DNA of 63,532 nt, taken from UBA1181 sp045600225. Its GTDB lineage: Bacteria; Bacteroidota; Bacteroidia; Bacteroidales; Paludibacteraceae. Location: assembly GCA_045600225.1 (NCBI GenBank), contig JAZRXL010000024.1:1-63532 (forward strand), given 5' to 3'. The notes under the pieces were generated by a model. The model was not told where the DNA came from. It saw only the letters and a program-made list of their open reading frames with translations, and did not search any database. Below, in pieces: positions 6,756 to 16,700 of the stretch. Every line of letters begins with the position of its first letter. Within the stretch, counting starts at the first letter, position 1. The position numbers and the translations under genes are program-made.

Positions 6756-7532
6756 ATGAAGAAACATATAGTAGATTTAAAGGTCGTTTCCAATGAGAAA
6801 TTGGGCGACAAGCATATTTTGACGAAATTGACTTCGGAAGCCACTTTGCCAGAGGTGCGACCAGGTCAGTTTGCGGAAGTTCGTGTTGATAATTCCAATA
6901 CGACATTTTTAAGAAGGCCTATTTCAATTCACTTTGTGGACAGAACGAAGAATGAGTTGTGGCTTCTCATCCAGTTGGTTGGAGATGGAACTAAGAAGTT
7001 GTCAACTTTGAAATCTGGCGATACTCTTAATTTGGTATTGCCGTTGGGTAATGGTTTCTCTGATCCTCAGCCACAACAAAAATCACTTTTGTTGGTAGGT
7101 GGAGGTGTTGGAATTGCTCCATTATTGGATTTGGGAAGTTACTTGAAGAGTAAAGGCTATTTGCCAACGTTCCTTTTGGGAGCTCGTTCCGGAAAGGATC
7201 TTCTTCAACTTTCAGAGTTTGAGAAGGTTGGTAGAGTATTGGTTACTACAGAGGATGGATCGAAAGGAGAGAAGGGTTTTGTAACTAACCATTCTGTTTT
7301 ATCGGTAGAGAATTTTGATAAGATATATTCTTGTGGTCCTACGCCTATGATGAAGGCCGTAGCAACATTTGCTTCGCAACACGCTATTGACTGTGAGGTT
7401 TCTTTGGAAAACAAGATGGCTTGCGGATTGGGAGCATGCTTATGTTGTGTGACAGAAACGAAAGAGGGACATAAGTGTGTATGTTCTGATGGACCAGTAT
7501 TTAATATAAAGGATTTGACATGGCAGATTTAA
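6756..7532 (+). CDS. pyrK: Dihydroorotate dehydrogenase electron-transfer subunit (PyrK)
   Basis: PyrK passes electrons from PyrD (type 1B) through a 2Fe-2S cluster and FAD to NAD+, in pyrimidine synthesis. The 258-residue protein shows the FAD motif FLRRPISIH, the NAD-site glycine stretch LLLVGGGVGIAPL, YSCGPTPMMKA, and a C-terminal cluster site with cysteines spaced C-x4-C-x2-C then about eleven residues to a fourth Cys (ACGLGACLCC...). I chose ATG 6756 (MKKHIVDLKVV): the 41 residues before it in the open frame include the promoter region and do not resemble the family. Its end overlaps pyrD by 13 bases, so the pair is translationally coupled. Confidence 0.93.
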   Translation: MKKHIVDLKVVSNEKLGDKHILTKLTSEATLPEVRPGQFAEVRVDNSNTTFLRRPISIHFVDRTKNELWLLIQLVGDGTKKLSTLKSGDTLNLVLPLGNGFSDPQPQQKSLLLVGGGVGIAPLLDLGSYLKSKGYLPTFLLGARSGKDLLQLSEFEKVGRVLVTTEDGSKGEKGFVTNHSVLSVENFDKIYSCGPTPMMKAVATFASQHAIDCEVSLENKMACGLGACLCCVTETKEGHKCVCSDGPVFNIKDLTWQI

Positions 7533-8431
7533 GAGTGAATATAGGTGGGTTGCAGATGAAAAACCCAGTGATGACTGCATCAGGAACATTTGGTTATGGA
7601 GAAGAGTATGCAGATTTCATCGACATCAGTCAAATTGGTGGTATTATTGTAAAAGGTACAACTTTGGCGCATAGAGAAGGTAATCCGTATCCTCGTATGG
7701 CAGAGACTCCCTCTGGTATGTTGAATTGTGTTGGTTTACAGAACAAGGGCGTTGATTATTTTATTCAGAACATATATCCTCGAATCAAAGATGTTCAGAC
7801 GAACATGATTGTGAATGTATCGGGTTCTTGCGTGGATGATTATGTGGCAACTGCGGAAAAAATCAACGCGTTGGATAATATTCCTGCTATTGAATTGAAT
7901 ATCTCTTGTCCTAATGTAAAGCAAGGAGGTATGGCTTTTGGAACAACTTGCAGTGGTGCAGAGTCTGTAGTTGCTGCTGTTCGTAAGGCTTATAAAAAAA
8001 CATTGATCGTAAAACTATCACCAAATGTAACTAACATCGCAGAGATTGCAAAAGCGGCAGAGGGTGCAGGTGCAGATAGTGTATCTTTGATCAATACATT
8101 GATGGGAATGGCTATTGATGCGGAAAAAATGACCCCAATTCTTTCTACAGTAACAGGTGGATTGTCGGGACCTTGCGTGAAACCCGTTGCCTTGCGTATG
8201 GTTTGGCAAGTATCAAAGGCTGTGAAGATTCCTGTGGTCGGATTAGGTGGTATTATGAATGCAACAGATGCTGTCGAATTCTTTTTGGCTGGAGCTTCTG
8301 CGATAGAGATTGGTACAGCTAATTTCATAGATCCTGCTGTTACATTGAAGGTGGTGGCTGGTATTAATGATTACTTGGAGAGACACGGATGTTCTTCTAT
8401 TAAAGAGATTGTTGGTGCATTAAAGGCATAA
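7520..8431 (+). CDS. pyrD: Dihydroorotate dehydrogenase, type 1B catalytic subunit (PyrD)
   Basis: Catalyses oxidation of dihydroorotate to orotate on FMN. The 303-residue TIM-barrel protein has the N-terminal motif NPVMTASGTFGYG, the catalytic-base segment ELNISCPNVKQGG (the Cys is the active base of class 1 enzymes), the FMN-site lysine in IVKLSPN, and the phosphate-binding GLGGI and IEIGTANF. Class 1B assignment rests on the neighbouring, overlapping pyrK. The ATG at 7520 lies inside the pyrK 3' end. Confidence 0.95.
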   Translation: MADLRVNIGGLQMKNPVMTASGTFGYGEEYADFIDISQIGGIIVKGTTLAHREGNPYPRMAETPSGMLNCVGLQNKGVDYFIQNIYPRIKDVQTNMIVNVSGSCVDDYVATAEKINALDNIPAIELNISCPNVKQGGMAFGTTCSGAESVVAAVRKAYKKTLIVKLSPNVTNIAEIAKAAEGAGADSVSLINTLMGMAIDAEKMTPILSTVTGGLSGPCVKPVALRMVWQVSKAVKIPVVGLGGIMNATDAVEFFLAGASAIEIGTANFIDPAVTLKVVAGINDYLERHGCSSIKEIVGALKA

Positions 8432-8435
8432 TGAG

Positions 8436-8918
8436 ATGAAAAAACTAATCATCCCCATAGTTGTTGTTTTGGCATGTGTTGTCGGTTATTTTGCATACAG
8501 CCATCAGGATGACATTATACAATCGGATAATTGTACGATGTATCATGCGGAGGATCTTCGTTTGATGGATTTACCCAAAGACAAGATCGATTTCTCTCCC
8601 GTACTTTCTGCGTTCTTTTATGTTCGTTTGCGTGAGGGAAATATGCCAATGACATTTTCTATGTCGATATTGAGGACGAATCCTTTATCTGAAACTGATA
8701 GTTTGAGTTGCCGAATTGACTACAAAGGTGTCAAACTGAGAGTTCCTTTAGAGATTGTTAAGGAGGAGACTCAAAAGGATGGTTATCTTTATACGACTCA
8801 ATTCTATTATAACCTTTCAAACTTATTAAAAGAGAGAGGAGAGGATGAAGTAATGGAGTGGATGAAGTCTCTTCCTCCTTTCCCACAAAAGATTATAAAA
8901 TCAATCGATGTCAATTGA
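8436..8918 (+). CDS. Membrane-anchored protein of unknown function
   Basis: The 160-residue protein has one N-terminal hydrophobic segment (IIPIVVVLACVVGYFAY) and a mixed, moderately acidic exported domain (DFSPVLSAFFYVRLREG...). The segment has no clear cleavage or lipobox, so it may be an anchor. It starts 4 bases after pyrD and ends just before a terminator, so it looks like the third gene of the pyrKD unit. I do not recognise the family, and a link to pyrimidine synthesis is not shown by its sequence. Confidence 0.65.
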   Translation: MKKLIIPIVVVLACVVGYFAYSHQDDIIQSDNCTMYHAEDLRLMDLPKDKIDFSPVLSAFFYVRLREGNMPMTFSMSILRTNPLSETDSLSCRIDYKGVKLRVPLEIVKEETQKDGYLYTTQFYYNLSNLLKERGEDEVMEWMKSLPPFPQKIIKSIDVN

Positions 8919-8925
8919 TATGAGG

Positions 8926-8958
8926 AGGGAATTCTTTTTAAGAGTTCCCTGCTTTTTT
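8926..8958. terminator. Bidirectional terminator between pyrKD unit and radical SAM gene
   Basis: AGGGAATTCTT (8926-8936) pairs with 8940-8950 around TTT, one T-G pair, then CTTTTTTCT. The stop of the minus-strand gene lies inside the hairpin loop. Confidence 0.75.
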
Positions 8959-9588
8959 CTTCAACGGTCGTTCTGTGTCGTATTTAAACTTGTCGAAATG
9001 GCTAAACCCAAATTCTTTTAATAGAGCAATGCTATTGTCTTGGTCTGTCTCGGTATTAAAAGAGGGAATTAGAGGAATCCTGATTTTGCATTTTCCTTGT
9101 AGGCCTTGTTCGCTAATCCATTTCAAATTGGATAGCACTTGCACGTTGTCTTTCCCTGTATAGTTGAGGTAAATACGAGGGTTGAGATCTTTTATGTCAA
9201 TAATGTATTGATGAACGAAGTTGATAGTTTTTTCTATGTGAGATAATTCTACGTTGAGAGAAGTTTCGATGTTGATGTTCCAGTTCTCCGGACAAATATC
9301 ATGGAATTGTTTTATGAAATCGCTATTTAGCAAAGGTTCTCCGCCTCCGAACGTTATTCCGCCTCCTGTTGCTTGAAAATAGAGATTGTCAATGGAGGTC
9401 TCTTCGAAAAGTTCAGTGACTGTTCTTTTTAATATTTTGGAACTTGGCTCGTTGCATTGAGGATTAAGACAGTATTGGCAACGAAGGGGACATCCATAGA
9501 AGGCAACTAATGTAGTTACTCCCTCGCCATCTGTAGTAATTCGGTGTCGTTTGATACCTATGAAATTTGCTGAGTAATCTTCTTTCAT
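8938..9588 (-). CDS. Radical SAM glycyl-radical-activase-like protein
   Basis: The 216-residue protein has the radical SAM cluster motif CPLRCQYC near residue 33, in the context TLVAFYGCPLRCQYCLNPQC, followed by GGGITFGGGEPLL, the SAM-binding glycine motif of pyruvate formate-lyase activases and related enzymes. Such enzymes cleave S-adenosylmethionine to install a glycyl radical on a partner. No glycyl-radical enzyme or nrdD gene is present in this window, so the partner is unknown. It is shorter than PflA (about 245) and lacks a ferredoxin-type insert. Confidence 0.8.
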   Translation of the reverse strand: MKEDYSANFIGIKRHRITTDGEGVTTLVAFYGCPLRCQYCLNPQCNEPSSKILKRTVTELFEETSIDNLYFQATGGGITFGGGEPLLNSDFIKQFHDICPENWNINIETSLNVELSHIEKTINFVHQYIIDIKDLNPRIYLNYTGKDNVQVLSNLKWISEQGLQGKCKIRIPLIPSFNTETDQDNSIALLKEFGFSHFDKFKYDTERPLKKKAGNS

Positions 9589-9613
9589 TTATGAAATGGA
9601 TGATTGTATAATG

Positions 9614-9621
9614 CAAAGTTA
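9614..9621 (-). promoter_or_regulatory. Bacteroidota -7 box for the radical SAM gene
   Basis: TAACTTTG on the minus strand about 25 bases before the ATG at 9588. The nearest TTTG upstream is too close (14-base gap). Confidence 0.35.
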
Positions 9622-9668
9622 AAAATATAATCCTACAAATTAAATGTGTAAAGATTAGGAATAAGCAT

Positions 9669-9676
9669 TAACTTTG
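9669..9676 (+). promoter_or_regulatory. Bacteroidota -7 box for the HAD gene
   Basis: TAACTTTG, 51 bases before ATG 9728 and within the 5' extension of the open frame. It is divergent from the box at 9614-9621. Confidence 0.4.
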
Positions 9677-9727
9677 CAGAAAACTGGGAAATTTAGGAGA
9701 AGGTTTCCCATAAACGAAGAATGTTAT

Positions 9728-10357
9728 ATGATAAAAAATTTATTATTCGATTTTGGAGGTGTGATTATCGATGCGGATTTGGAGGCTGCAAGCAGTAAAT
9801 TTCGTGCTTTGGGAATGGAAAACATCTCTGATTATCTTAATTTATACAGACAGAATGGTATTTTTTTAGCTGTAGAAGAAGGTCATTTGGATCGAAAGGG
9901 GTTTAATGATGCTTTTCGTAAAGAGGTGGGTAAGAATGTTTCGGATGAAGAGATTGAAGAGGCTTGGCTTGCCATTACAAAGGGTGTAAACCCGGAGAAG
10001 TTGAAGTGGATAGAAGAGCATCGTTCGCAATATAAGATATATCTTTTGAGTAATATAAATCCCTATGTGTTCGAACAGGCGAACACCTCTGATTTTTCAT
10101 CATTGGGAAAACCGTTGTCTTACTATTTTGATAAGATGTTTGCCTCTTATCAGATGAAGATGACCAAACCCGATGAGGCTATATTTCGGAAAGTAATGGA
10201 AGAGGCACCGTTAAAACCAGAAGAGACGCTGTTTGTTGATGATGGGGAAAAAAATATTGCAATGGGTCGTCTGCTGGGTTTCCACATTTATAAACCTCAA
10301 AATGGGGAGAATTGGATTCCTGCGGTTGAGAAGATTTTGAGTGAGGAAAATAAATGA
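9728..10357 (+). CDS. HAD-superfamily phosphatase
   Basis: A 209-residue cytoplasmic hydrolase of the haloacid dehalogenase superfamily (YihX/HAD-1A3 type). It has motif I FDFGGVIID with the nucleophile Asp, a helical cap, motif II LLSNINP, a conserved Lys in KMTKPDEAIF, and motif III LFVDDGEKNI that binds Mg2+. The substrate cannot be told from sequence; relatives dephosphorylate small sugar phosphates and nucleotides. ATG 9728 was chosen because the conserved N-terminus (MIKNLLFDFGG) begins there, although the open frame extends to 9674. Confidence 0.85.
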   Translation: MIKNLLFDFGGVIIDADLEAASSKFRALGMENISDYLNLYRQNGIFLAVEEGHLDRKGFNDAFRKEVGKNVSDEEIEEAWLAITKGVNPEKLKWIEEHRSQYKIYLLSNINPYVFEQANTSDFSSLGKPLSYYFDKMFASYQMKMTKPDEAIFRKVMEEAPLKPEETLFVDDGEKNIAMGRLLGFHIYKPQNGENWIPAVEKILSEENK

Positions 10358-10405
10358 TAGAGGAGTGAGGATTCCTTTCGTCGATGAAATAGATCGATTG
10401 GTCGA

Positions 10406-10437
10406 AAAACAAGTCTGAAATAGAGACTTGTTTTTTA
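10406..10437 (+). terminator. Terminator of the HAD gene
   Basis: AACAAGTCT-GAAATAG-AGACTTGTT followed by six T's in all. It separates the HAD gene from the efflux operon. Confidence 0.75.
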
Positions 10438-10469
10438 ATTTAGTGACTTGTGATATAAAGAAGTGGAAT

Positions 10470-11660
10470 ATGGATAAGAAAAAGATTTTTATCATTGCTA
10501 TCGTTGCACTTGTTGCAGGAATACTGGTTTACTCATTATTCTTTAAGAAGAAACCACCTCATGCGGTTGTGGTTCCTGAATTGGTGGAGTTGGGGAGAAT
10601 TACAAACTCGGTAACAGCAACAGGTAAGGTTGAACCAGTTACGGAGGTTGAAGTGGGTACTCAGGTCTCTGGAAAAATTGACAAGTTGTATGTGGATTAC
10701 AACTCGATTGTAAAGAAAGGTCAGCTTTTGGCGGAATTGGATCGATCAACACTTCGCACTTCGTTGAGTGCTGCAAAAACAGATTATTCTACATCTGTAA
10801 ATGAGTTCCAATACCACGAGAAAGTATATAACAGAAATAAGGTCCTTCATGAAAAGAATTTGATAAGTGATTCTGAATTTGAAGAGATTGAATATCAATA
10901 TATCCGAGCTAAGAATGCGGTTACAAAAAGCAAGTTTGAAGTGGATAGAGCCACAACAAATTTAGGCTATGCTACGATTACTTCGCCTATCAATGGTGTT
11001 GTTCTCTCGGTGGAAGTGGAAGAGGGCCAGACTGTGACTGCATCGATGACGACTCCGACTCTTTTTATTATTGCGGAAAATCTTGTCGATATGCAGGTGG
11101 TTGCTAATATAGATGAGGCAGACATAGGAGAGGTGAAGGAGGGTCAGAAAGTTGAGTTTACGGTTGATGCTTTCCCTAATGATCGATTTGTTGGTAAAAT
11201 TCGTCAGGTGAGAATGGAACCGACGACCACTTCTAATGTTGTGACTTATGAGGTGATTGTGGATGCAAAGAACCCTGATTTGAAACTAAAGCCGGGTTTG
11301 ACAGCGAACATCTCTATCTTGACAATGGATAAAGATAGTATTGTGACCATTCCTAATAAGGCACTTCGTTTTCAAATGGATGAATCGTTGTTACCTCCAA
11401 AAATGAAAGCAGTTTGGTTGCCTCAGGATGAAGCAAAAGGGTCTACCGTTTGGGTGTTGTTAGGTGATTCCATTGCAGAACAGCGAGTAGTCAAAACAGG
11501 TGTGACGAATGGGTCTCGTATGGAAGTTATTTCTGGTCTGAATGTTGGTGAACAGTTGATTGTCAACTCTCTTACAATTGAGGATGGGGCAAAACCACAG
11601 GCAACAGGAGGTAGTAATAGTCCGTTTATGCCACAGCGTCCAGGAGGAAAACGAAAATAA
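10470..11660 (+). CDS. macA: Periplasmic adaptor of a MacAB-type efflux system
   Basis: A 396-residue membrane-fusion (HlyD/RND-adaptor) protein that would link the inner-membrane transporter to an outer-membrane channel. It has one N-terminal membrane anchor (IFIIAIVALVAGILVYSLFF), a split lipoyl domain (VEVGTQVSGKIDKLYVDYNS and TITSPINGVVLSVEVEEGQTV), a coiled-coil hairpin between them, a beta-barrel and a membrane-proximal domain ending in a Pro/Gly-rich tail. The start at 10470 follows from the anchor. It is 9 bases upstream of the ATPase gene. Substrate unknown; macrolides are not implied. Confidence 0.88.
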   Translation: MDKKKIFIIAIVALVAGILVYSLFFKKKPPHAVVVPELVELGRITNSVTATGKVEPVTEVEVGTQVSGKIDKLYVDYNSIVKKGQLLAELDRSTLRTSLSAAKTDYSTSVNEFQYHEKVYNRNKVLHEKNLISDSEFEEIEYQYIRAKNAVTKSKFEVDRATTNLGYATITSPINGVVLSVEVEEGQTVTASMTTPTLFIIAENLVDMQVVANIDEADIGEVKEGQKVEFTVDAFPNDRFVGKIRQVRMEPTTTSNVVTYEVIVDAKNPDLKLKPGLTANISILTMDKDSIVTIPNKALRFQMDESLLPPKMKAVWLPQDEAKGSTVWVLLGDSIAEQRVVKTGVTNGSRMEVISGLNVGEQLIVNSLTIEDGAKPQATGGSNSPFMPQRPGGKRK

Positions 11661-11669
11661 CACTCTTGT

Positions 11670-12425
11670 ATGAAACAGGAAGAAAAAAAAGAAATTATCC
11701 GATTGGAAGATATCCGTAGGGATTTTCAAGTGGGTGATGAGGTGGTGCACGCGCTTCGTGGCGTTTCGTTTACGATCTACGAAGGTGAGTTTGTGACGAT
11801 TATGGGAACTTCAGGTTCTGGTAAATCTACCTTGCTGAATACCTTAGGATGTCTTGATACACCAACCTCTGGCGAGTATTATCTGGATGGGGTGTCTGTA
11901 CGTACGATGAGTAAAAATAGTCGTGCGATACTTCGAAATAGAAAGATTGGTTTTGTTTTCCAAAATTACAATCTTTTGGCGAAGACCACTTCTGTGGAGA
12001 ATGTGGAGTTGCCCTTAATGTATAACACATCTGTTTCTGAAGCGCAACGAAGAGAAAAAGCTATTGCATGTTTAAAAGCAGTGGGGTTGGGAGAACGACT
12101 TAACCATAAGTCAAATCAGATGTCTGGTGGGCAACAGCAGCGAGTGGCTATTGCTCGTGCTTTGGTAAATGATCCTGTGATTATCTTGGCAGATGAGGCA
12201 ACGGGTAATCTTGATACGAAGACCTCCTTTGAAATATTAGTGTTGTTTCAGGAGCTCTATGCAAAGGGTAGGACTATCATTTTTGTTACACACAATCCAG
12301 AGTTGTCTCAGTATAGTAGTCGAAACATCGTTCTTCGTGATGGACGAGTGGTAGAAGATAGTGTAAATACGAATATTGCATCAGCAAAGGAGGCTCTTGC
12401 TAATTTGCCAAAGACAGATGATTAA
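11670..12425 (+). CDS. ABC transporter ATPase, MacB/LolD type
   Basis: A 251-residue ATP-binding subunit with Walker A GTSGSGKST (about residues 45-53), Q-loop FQNYNLL, signature MSGGQQQRVAIARAL, Walker B VIILADEATGNLD and the switch His in FVTHNPE. These match the MacB/LolD branch that drives lipoprotein release or efflux by mechanotransmission. The permease is a separate protein 17 bases downstream, as in many Bacteroidota, rather than fused as in E. coli MacB. Confidence 0.92.
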   Translation: MKQEEKKEIIRLEDIRRDFQVGDEVVHALRGVSFTIYEGEFVTIMGTSGSGKSTLLNTLGCLDTPTSGEYYLDGVSVRTMSKNSRAILRNRKIGFVFQNYNLLAKTTSVENVELPLMYNTSVSEAQRREKAIACLKAVGLGERLNHKSNQMSGGQQQRVAIARALVNDPVIILADEATGNLDTKTSFEILVLFQELYAKGRTIIFVTHNPELSQYSSRNIVLRDGRVVEDSVNTNIASAKEALANLPKTDD

Positions 12426-12442
12426 TATAAAAAACAGAACGA

Positions 12443-13675
12443 ATGAATTTAACGAACCTTTTGAAGATAGCATTACGTGCTATCAATAACAATAAACTTC
12501 GTTCCTTTCTTACAATGCTTGGAATTATCATTGGTGTGGCTTCTGTCATAGCAATGTTGGCTATAGGACAGGGGTCTAAAAGAAGTATCCAAAGTCAGAT
12601 CTCGGAAATGGGATCTAATATGATTATGATTAATCCAGGGAATAGGGATAGTAGAGGAGGTGGTGGTGTTCGTATGAGTCGTACAGACATGCAGACTTTG
12701 AAAAACGAAGATTATGAGGCTATACGATCTAAATGTACGAATTATGTATCGTATTTGTCACCCGTGGTAAGTAGCAGTGGACAGTTGATTAATGGAAACA
12801 ACAATTATCCTAGTACAGTGACGGGTGTCGCACCTGATTATTTGGAGATTCGTAAGTTATCGATGTCGGAAGGAGAACTGTTCACGGAACAAGATATCAG
12901 ATCTTCGGCTAAAGTGTGTGTGATAGGAAAGACGATTGTAGATAATCTATTCCCCGACCAAAGTGATCCGATAGGAAAGACTATTCGTTTCAATAAGATT
13001 CCGCTCACCATAGTGGGTGTATTAGCTTCCAAGGGATACAATAGCATGGGACAAGATCAAGATGATGTGGTTCTTGCTCCTTATACAACAGTGCAAAAGC
13101 GTGTGTCATCCATCAATTATCTAAATGGTATTTACGCATCTGCTGTATCCGAATCAGTAACCAATAAGGCGATTGGAGAGATTACGGAAGTAATTCGAAA
13201 TAGTCATAAATTGAGAGATATGGATGATGATGATTTCTCTGTTCGATCACAGGAGGAGTTGAGCTCTATGATGACATCCACTACTGATATGATGACAAAA
13301 TTGCTTGCATGCATTGCGGGTATCTCCTTGATTGTTGGAGGTATTGGTATTATGAATATTATGTATGTGTCGGTAACCGAGCGTACACGAGAGATAGGTT
13401 TGCGTATGTCTGTGGGTGCGAGAGGTATCGATATATTGTCTCAATTTTTGATTGAGGCTATTTTGATAAGTGTAACAGGAGGTATCATCGGAGTCCTATT
13501 TGGTGTGGGTATCTCTTATCTGTTAGAACTGGTATTGAAATGGCCTGTTTTTGTACAGGGATATTCTGTTGTACTATCTTTTCTAGTCTGTACTTTAACG
13601 GGTGTCGTTTTCGGTTGGTATCCTGCAAAAAGAGCATCTGAGTTGGATCCTATAGAGGCTATTCGTTACGAATAA
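12443..13675 (+). CDS. ABC transporter permease, MacB/FtsX type
   Basis: A 410-residue permease with the MacB topology: one N-terminal membrane segment (LRSFLTMLGIIIGVASVIAML), a large periplasmic domain (about residues 50-270), and three C-terminal segments with the family motif NIMYVSVTERTREIGLRMSVGA. It forms a complex with the ATPase and adaptor encoded just upstream. No outer-membrane TolC-type channel gene is nearby, so one must be supplied from elsewhere. Confidence 0.9.
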   Translation: MNLTNLLKIALRAINNNKLRSFLTMLGIIIGVASVIAMLAIGQGSKRSIQSQISEMGSNMIMINPGNRDSRGGGGVRMSRTDMQTLKNEDYEAIRSKCTNYVSYLSPVVSSSGQLINGNNNYPSTVTGVAPDYLEIRKLSMSEGELFTEQDIRSSAKVCVIGKTIVDNLFPDQSDPIGKTIRFNKIPLTIVGVLASKGYNSMGQDQDDVVLAPYTTVQKRVSSINYLNGIYASAVSESVTNKAIGEITEVIRNSHKLRDMDDDDFSVRSQEELSSMMTSTTDMMTKLLACIAGISLIVGGIGIMNIMYVSVTERTREIGLRMSVGARGIDILSQFLIEAILISVTGGIIGVLFGVGISYLLELVLKWPVFVQGYSVVLSFLVCTLTGVVFGWYPAKRASELDPIEAIRYE

Positions 13676-13697
13676 TCTTTATGAAAAAAGAAATAGT

Positions 13698-13732
13698 AAA
13701 GGCTCGAGAAAATGTTTCCTCGAGCCTTTTTT
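13698..13732. terminator. Terminator shared by the efflux operon and the macroglobulin gene
   Basis: AAAGGCTCGAG pairs with CTCGAGCCTTT, then T7. The 5' A's give a U tract for the opposite strand too, and both flanking genes end here. Confidence 0.85.
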
Positions 13733-13741
13733 TGTTGCTGT

Positions 13742-16700
13742 TTATTCCTTAACCTGAATCTTTACTCCATCCGTATTAGAAAGGAACTCTGGCGCATACA
13801 TACATTGTGCGGTAGAGATACCGTTGGAATATGAGCCTGCGTGTGTTACCCACAATGAGTATTCAAACACATAAGTTCCTTTTGAAAGATGATCGAAGAA
13901 ATAGTACATTGCAGCATCTTTTGGTGACTGATAGTAGCAAGATCCTTCAGAACAACGATAACCGGATGTTTGTGATACTGGCTCTAAACAACTTGCTCGT
14001 TGGCCTTTCAATGAAACATAATCCAAGTCCTGGCTGGTTCTAAGAGTTAGACGGACGGTTATTTTATCACCTACATTAAGTTGGGTGTCGTCCTTGATGG
14101 TTTTTAGAACAGTCTTGCCATTATGGTTCTCTTCCAACATCACCAACTTCTCAATGTGAAGAGCAGTTTTGTTTTTTACAATACTATTCAACTGCTCCTC
14201 GAATTGCCAGTAAAGTGCGCCCCAGGAGATGTTTCCTCCTTCTTCGCTTTGTAACTTCACTTGTCCCATAGTTGGTTTCACATCTTTCCCATCTATGATT
14301 TCTACAAAGTAACCAGTACCTACCTCCTTCTTTTCTGGTTGGATTGTTTTCTCTCCCAATTGAATGGTTACATTATTATCGGTAGAGATCCAGTTGTTGC
14401 CACTTAATAGCAATACGTTCAGTGCATCGATGTTGGCTATTAGGTTGTCCCAGTTTTGGGTGCGTTTTTGATTGAGTAGCCATAGCTTCAATTCATCTTG
14501 CTCAGCTTTGTTTGGATCAACCTCCGTAAATGCTTCCATGATGCGAGTGTGAGTAGAGATGGCGGCGTCTTCCCAAAAGTATCCACTTACATTCTTTTGC
14601 CAGTACATTCCCAAATCTTCTTGTGTGGTAGAGTGCTCTCTTAATGATTCAATCAACTCTTTTGCAAGTTGAGAGTCTCCTTTCCTTTGCAATGTAATTG
14701 CTGCAAGCGCTTTCCCTTGTAAAGAAAGATTGGAGCAATGTGTTTTAAGTACATCGTAGTAGAAGTTGTAGGCTTCGTTCACCTCTTTGGGAATCTCAAC
14801 TTCAGGGAACAAAGATCTCACTTGGAAGTAGTATAGGTGTATCATGCTGACATAAGCATCTTCCTTTTTCTTCTTTGGATGGTATTTTATGAACTGGTCG
14901 TAATCCTTTTTCAACTCAAAATCCAAGTAAGTTAACGTTCTCTTGATATCCGATTGATTAGCCTCTTCTTTTGTTGCAATACCAGCCTTTTTTAATCTTC
15001 CGATATTATCCATGACGAATAGGGTTGTGTGTCTATTCGGATACATACCTTTACACCAAGAGTAGGCGCCTTCGCTGGTTCTGTATTCAGATAATTTTTT
15101 TGACCAGTTGTCGCTTTTTTGTTGTAGATCGTTGAGGTCGAATAGGGTGGCTAATCGTTGTTTCTGCTCTGTTTCGTCTTTTGCATCCATCACCCATGGA
15201 GATTCAGTCAACAGTATGTTTTTTACATCCTGGTTTTTCTCCAAGTTAGACAATAGAGTCTCTTTGTTGCCCCCTTGTTCCTTCCAAAGTTGGATGATGT
15301 TGAATATCTTAGGATTGGAATGAACAATGTGTTCAGCCATCTTTGTTGCGAAAAGGGCTGCGGAATAACTTACTGCATTTTCGTGCTCAACTGATGCAAT
15401 AGAAGGTAATGCTTGTATTGCATACCAGATAGGGTTGGTTGCAAATTCGAGTTTTAAGAACTTCGTGGATAGTGTTGACGAATTGTTCTTTACAAGGTTG
15501 TCGAAAGTTAGCTCCTTTGTTTTGCCTCCACGAACAATTAAAGGTAGGGATTGTGTCACTACCATTCTATCCGAAAGAATCGGTTTAAGCGATTGTTCTG
15601 CATCTGAGAAGAGCTCTCCTTTAGCGATGGTTCTTACGATAACGGCATCTAAGTCTTGTGGTACATCGAATGACCAAGAAGCAATTCCGTTCTCTTTCGC
15701 ATTGATAGCAAAGTCTACTACTTTTTCAGAGAACACCTTTTCTGATACGGGATCCAAAAGTTGGAGTATGGCTTTACCTTTCTGCGGTTGGTCCGATAGG
15801 TTGATTAGCTTGGCGGTCAACACGCATTTGTCTCCGTGGCGGAAAAATCTAGGAAGATTAGGTGATATCATAAACTCCTTTTGTGTTACCACCTTTTGAG
15901 TCATTTTTCCGTAGTAAAGATCTTTCGTATGAGCTAAGGCCATAAAGTTCCAGCGGGTAAGGCTTTCTGGCATCTGAAAATGAAATTGAACCTCTCCGTT
16001 TTCGTTGGTTGTTAGGTGAGGGTAGAAGAATGCAGTTTCTGCAAAATTGCTACGAAGTTGTACATCTCCGATTCCTTCAAATGAGTCAGCGCCTTCAGAC
16101 TCTGACTCTATGGCATTATCCGTTGCCATCATCTTTCCTGCAGCTCTAGCTTGTTTTACCGAACCTGAATTCAATGTTTGCGCCTTTATGCCAGATACAG
16201 ATCCTTGCAATGCCATATCGAGACTTGCAGATTCTTCCATTACCATTGCTTTAGTAACAAAGAGCAACTCTTCACGATTCTCGGATGGAAGAGGCATCCA
16301 ATGGTCATATTGTATTCCGGAATAGTTGTTGAATTTGTATACTCCTTCGTAATATATTCCTGCAGATGGAATAAAACATCTATTCCAATAAGGGAACGAC
16401 ACATATCTGTGATATAGAGGTGAGAAGTTCCAGTAATGAGATTTGATTTGGTCTAAAGATGCGTCATACATGGATGCTAATACCTCAGTATCTTTCCCTT
16501 TGGGTAATGTTAAGGTCCAAGCCTCTTTTGAACCAGGTTGCATTTTGTCTCGAAAAACAGATAGTTGAACTGGCCACTCTTTGCTTTCCTCTTTTAGTCT
16601 GATCGTGAATGATTTTTCATGACACTTGTTGTTGTAAACAAGGAAGCAACGAATCATCTTTGCATCTCCATCTTCCTTCGTTAATTTGAATTCAAAAGGT

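Noticed and set aside
15435..15899. Plus-strand frame of 154 residues inside the macroglobulin gene
   Set aside because: It is antisense to a clear coding region and has no family pattern; an ordinary shadow frame.
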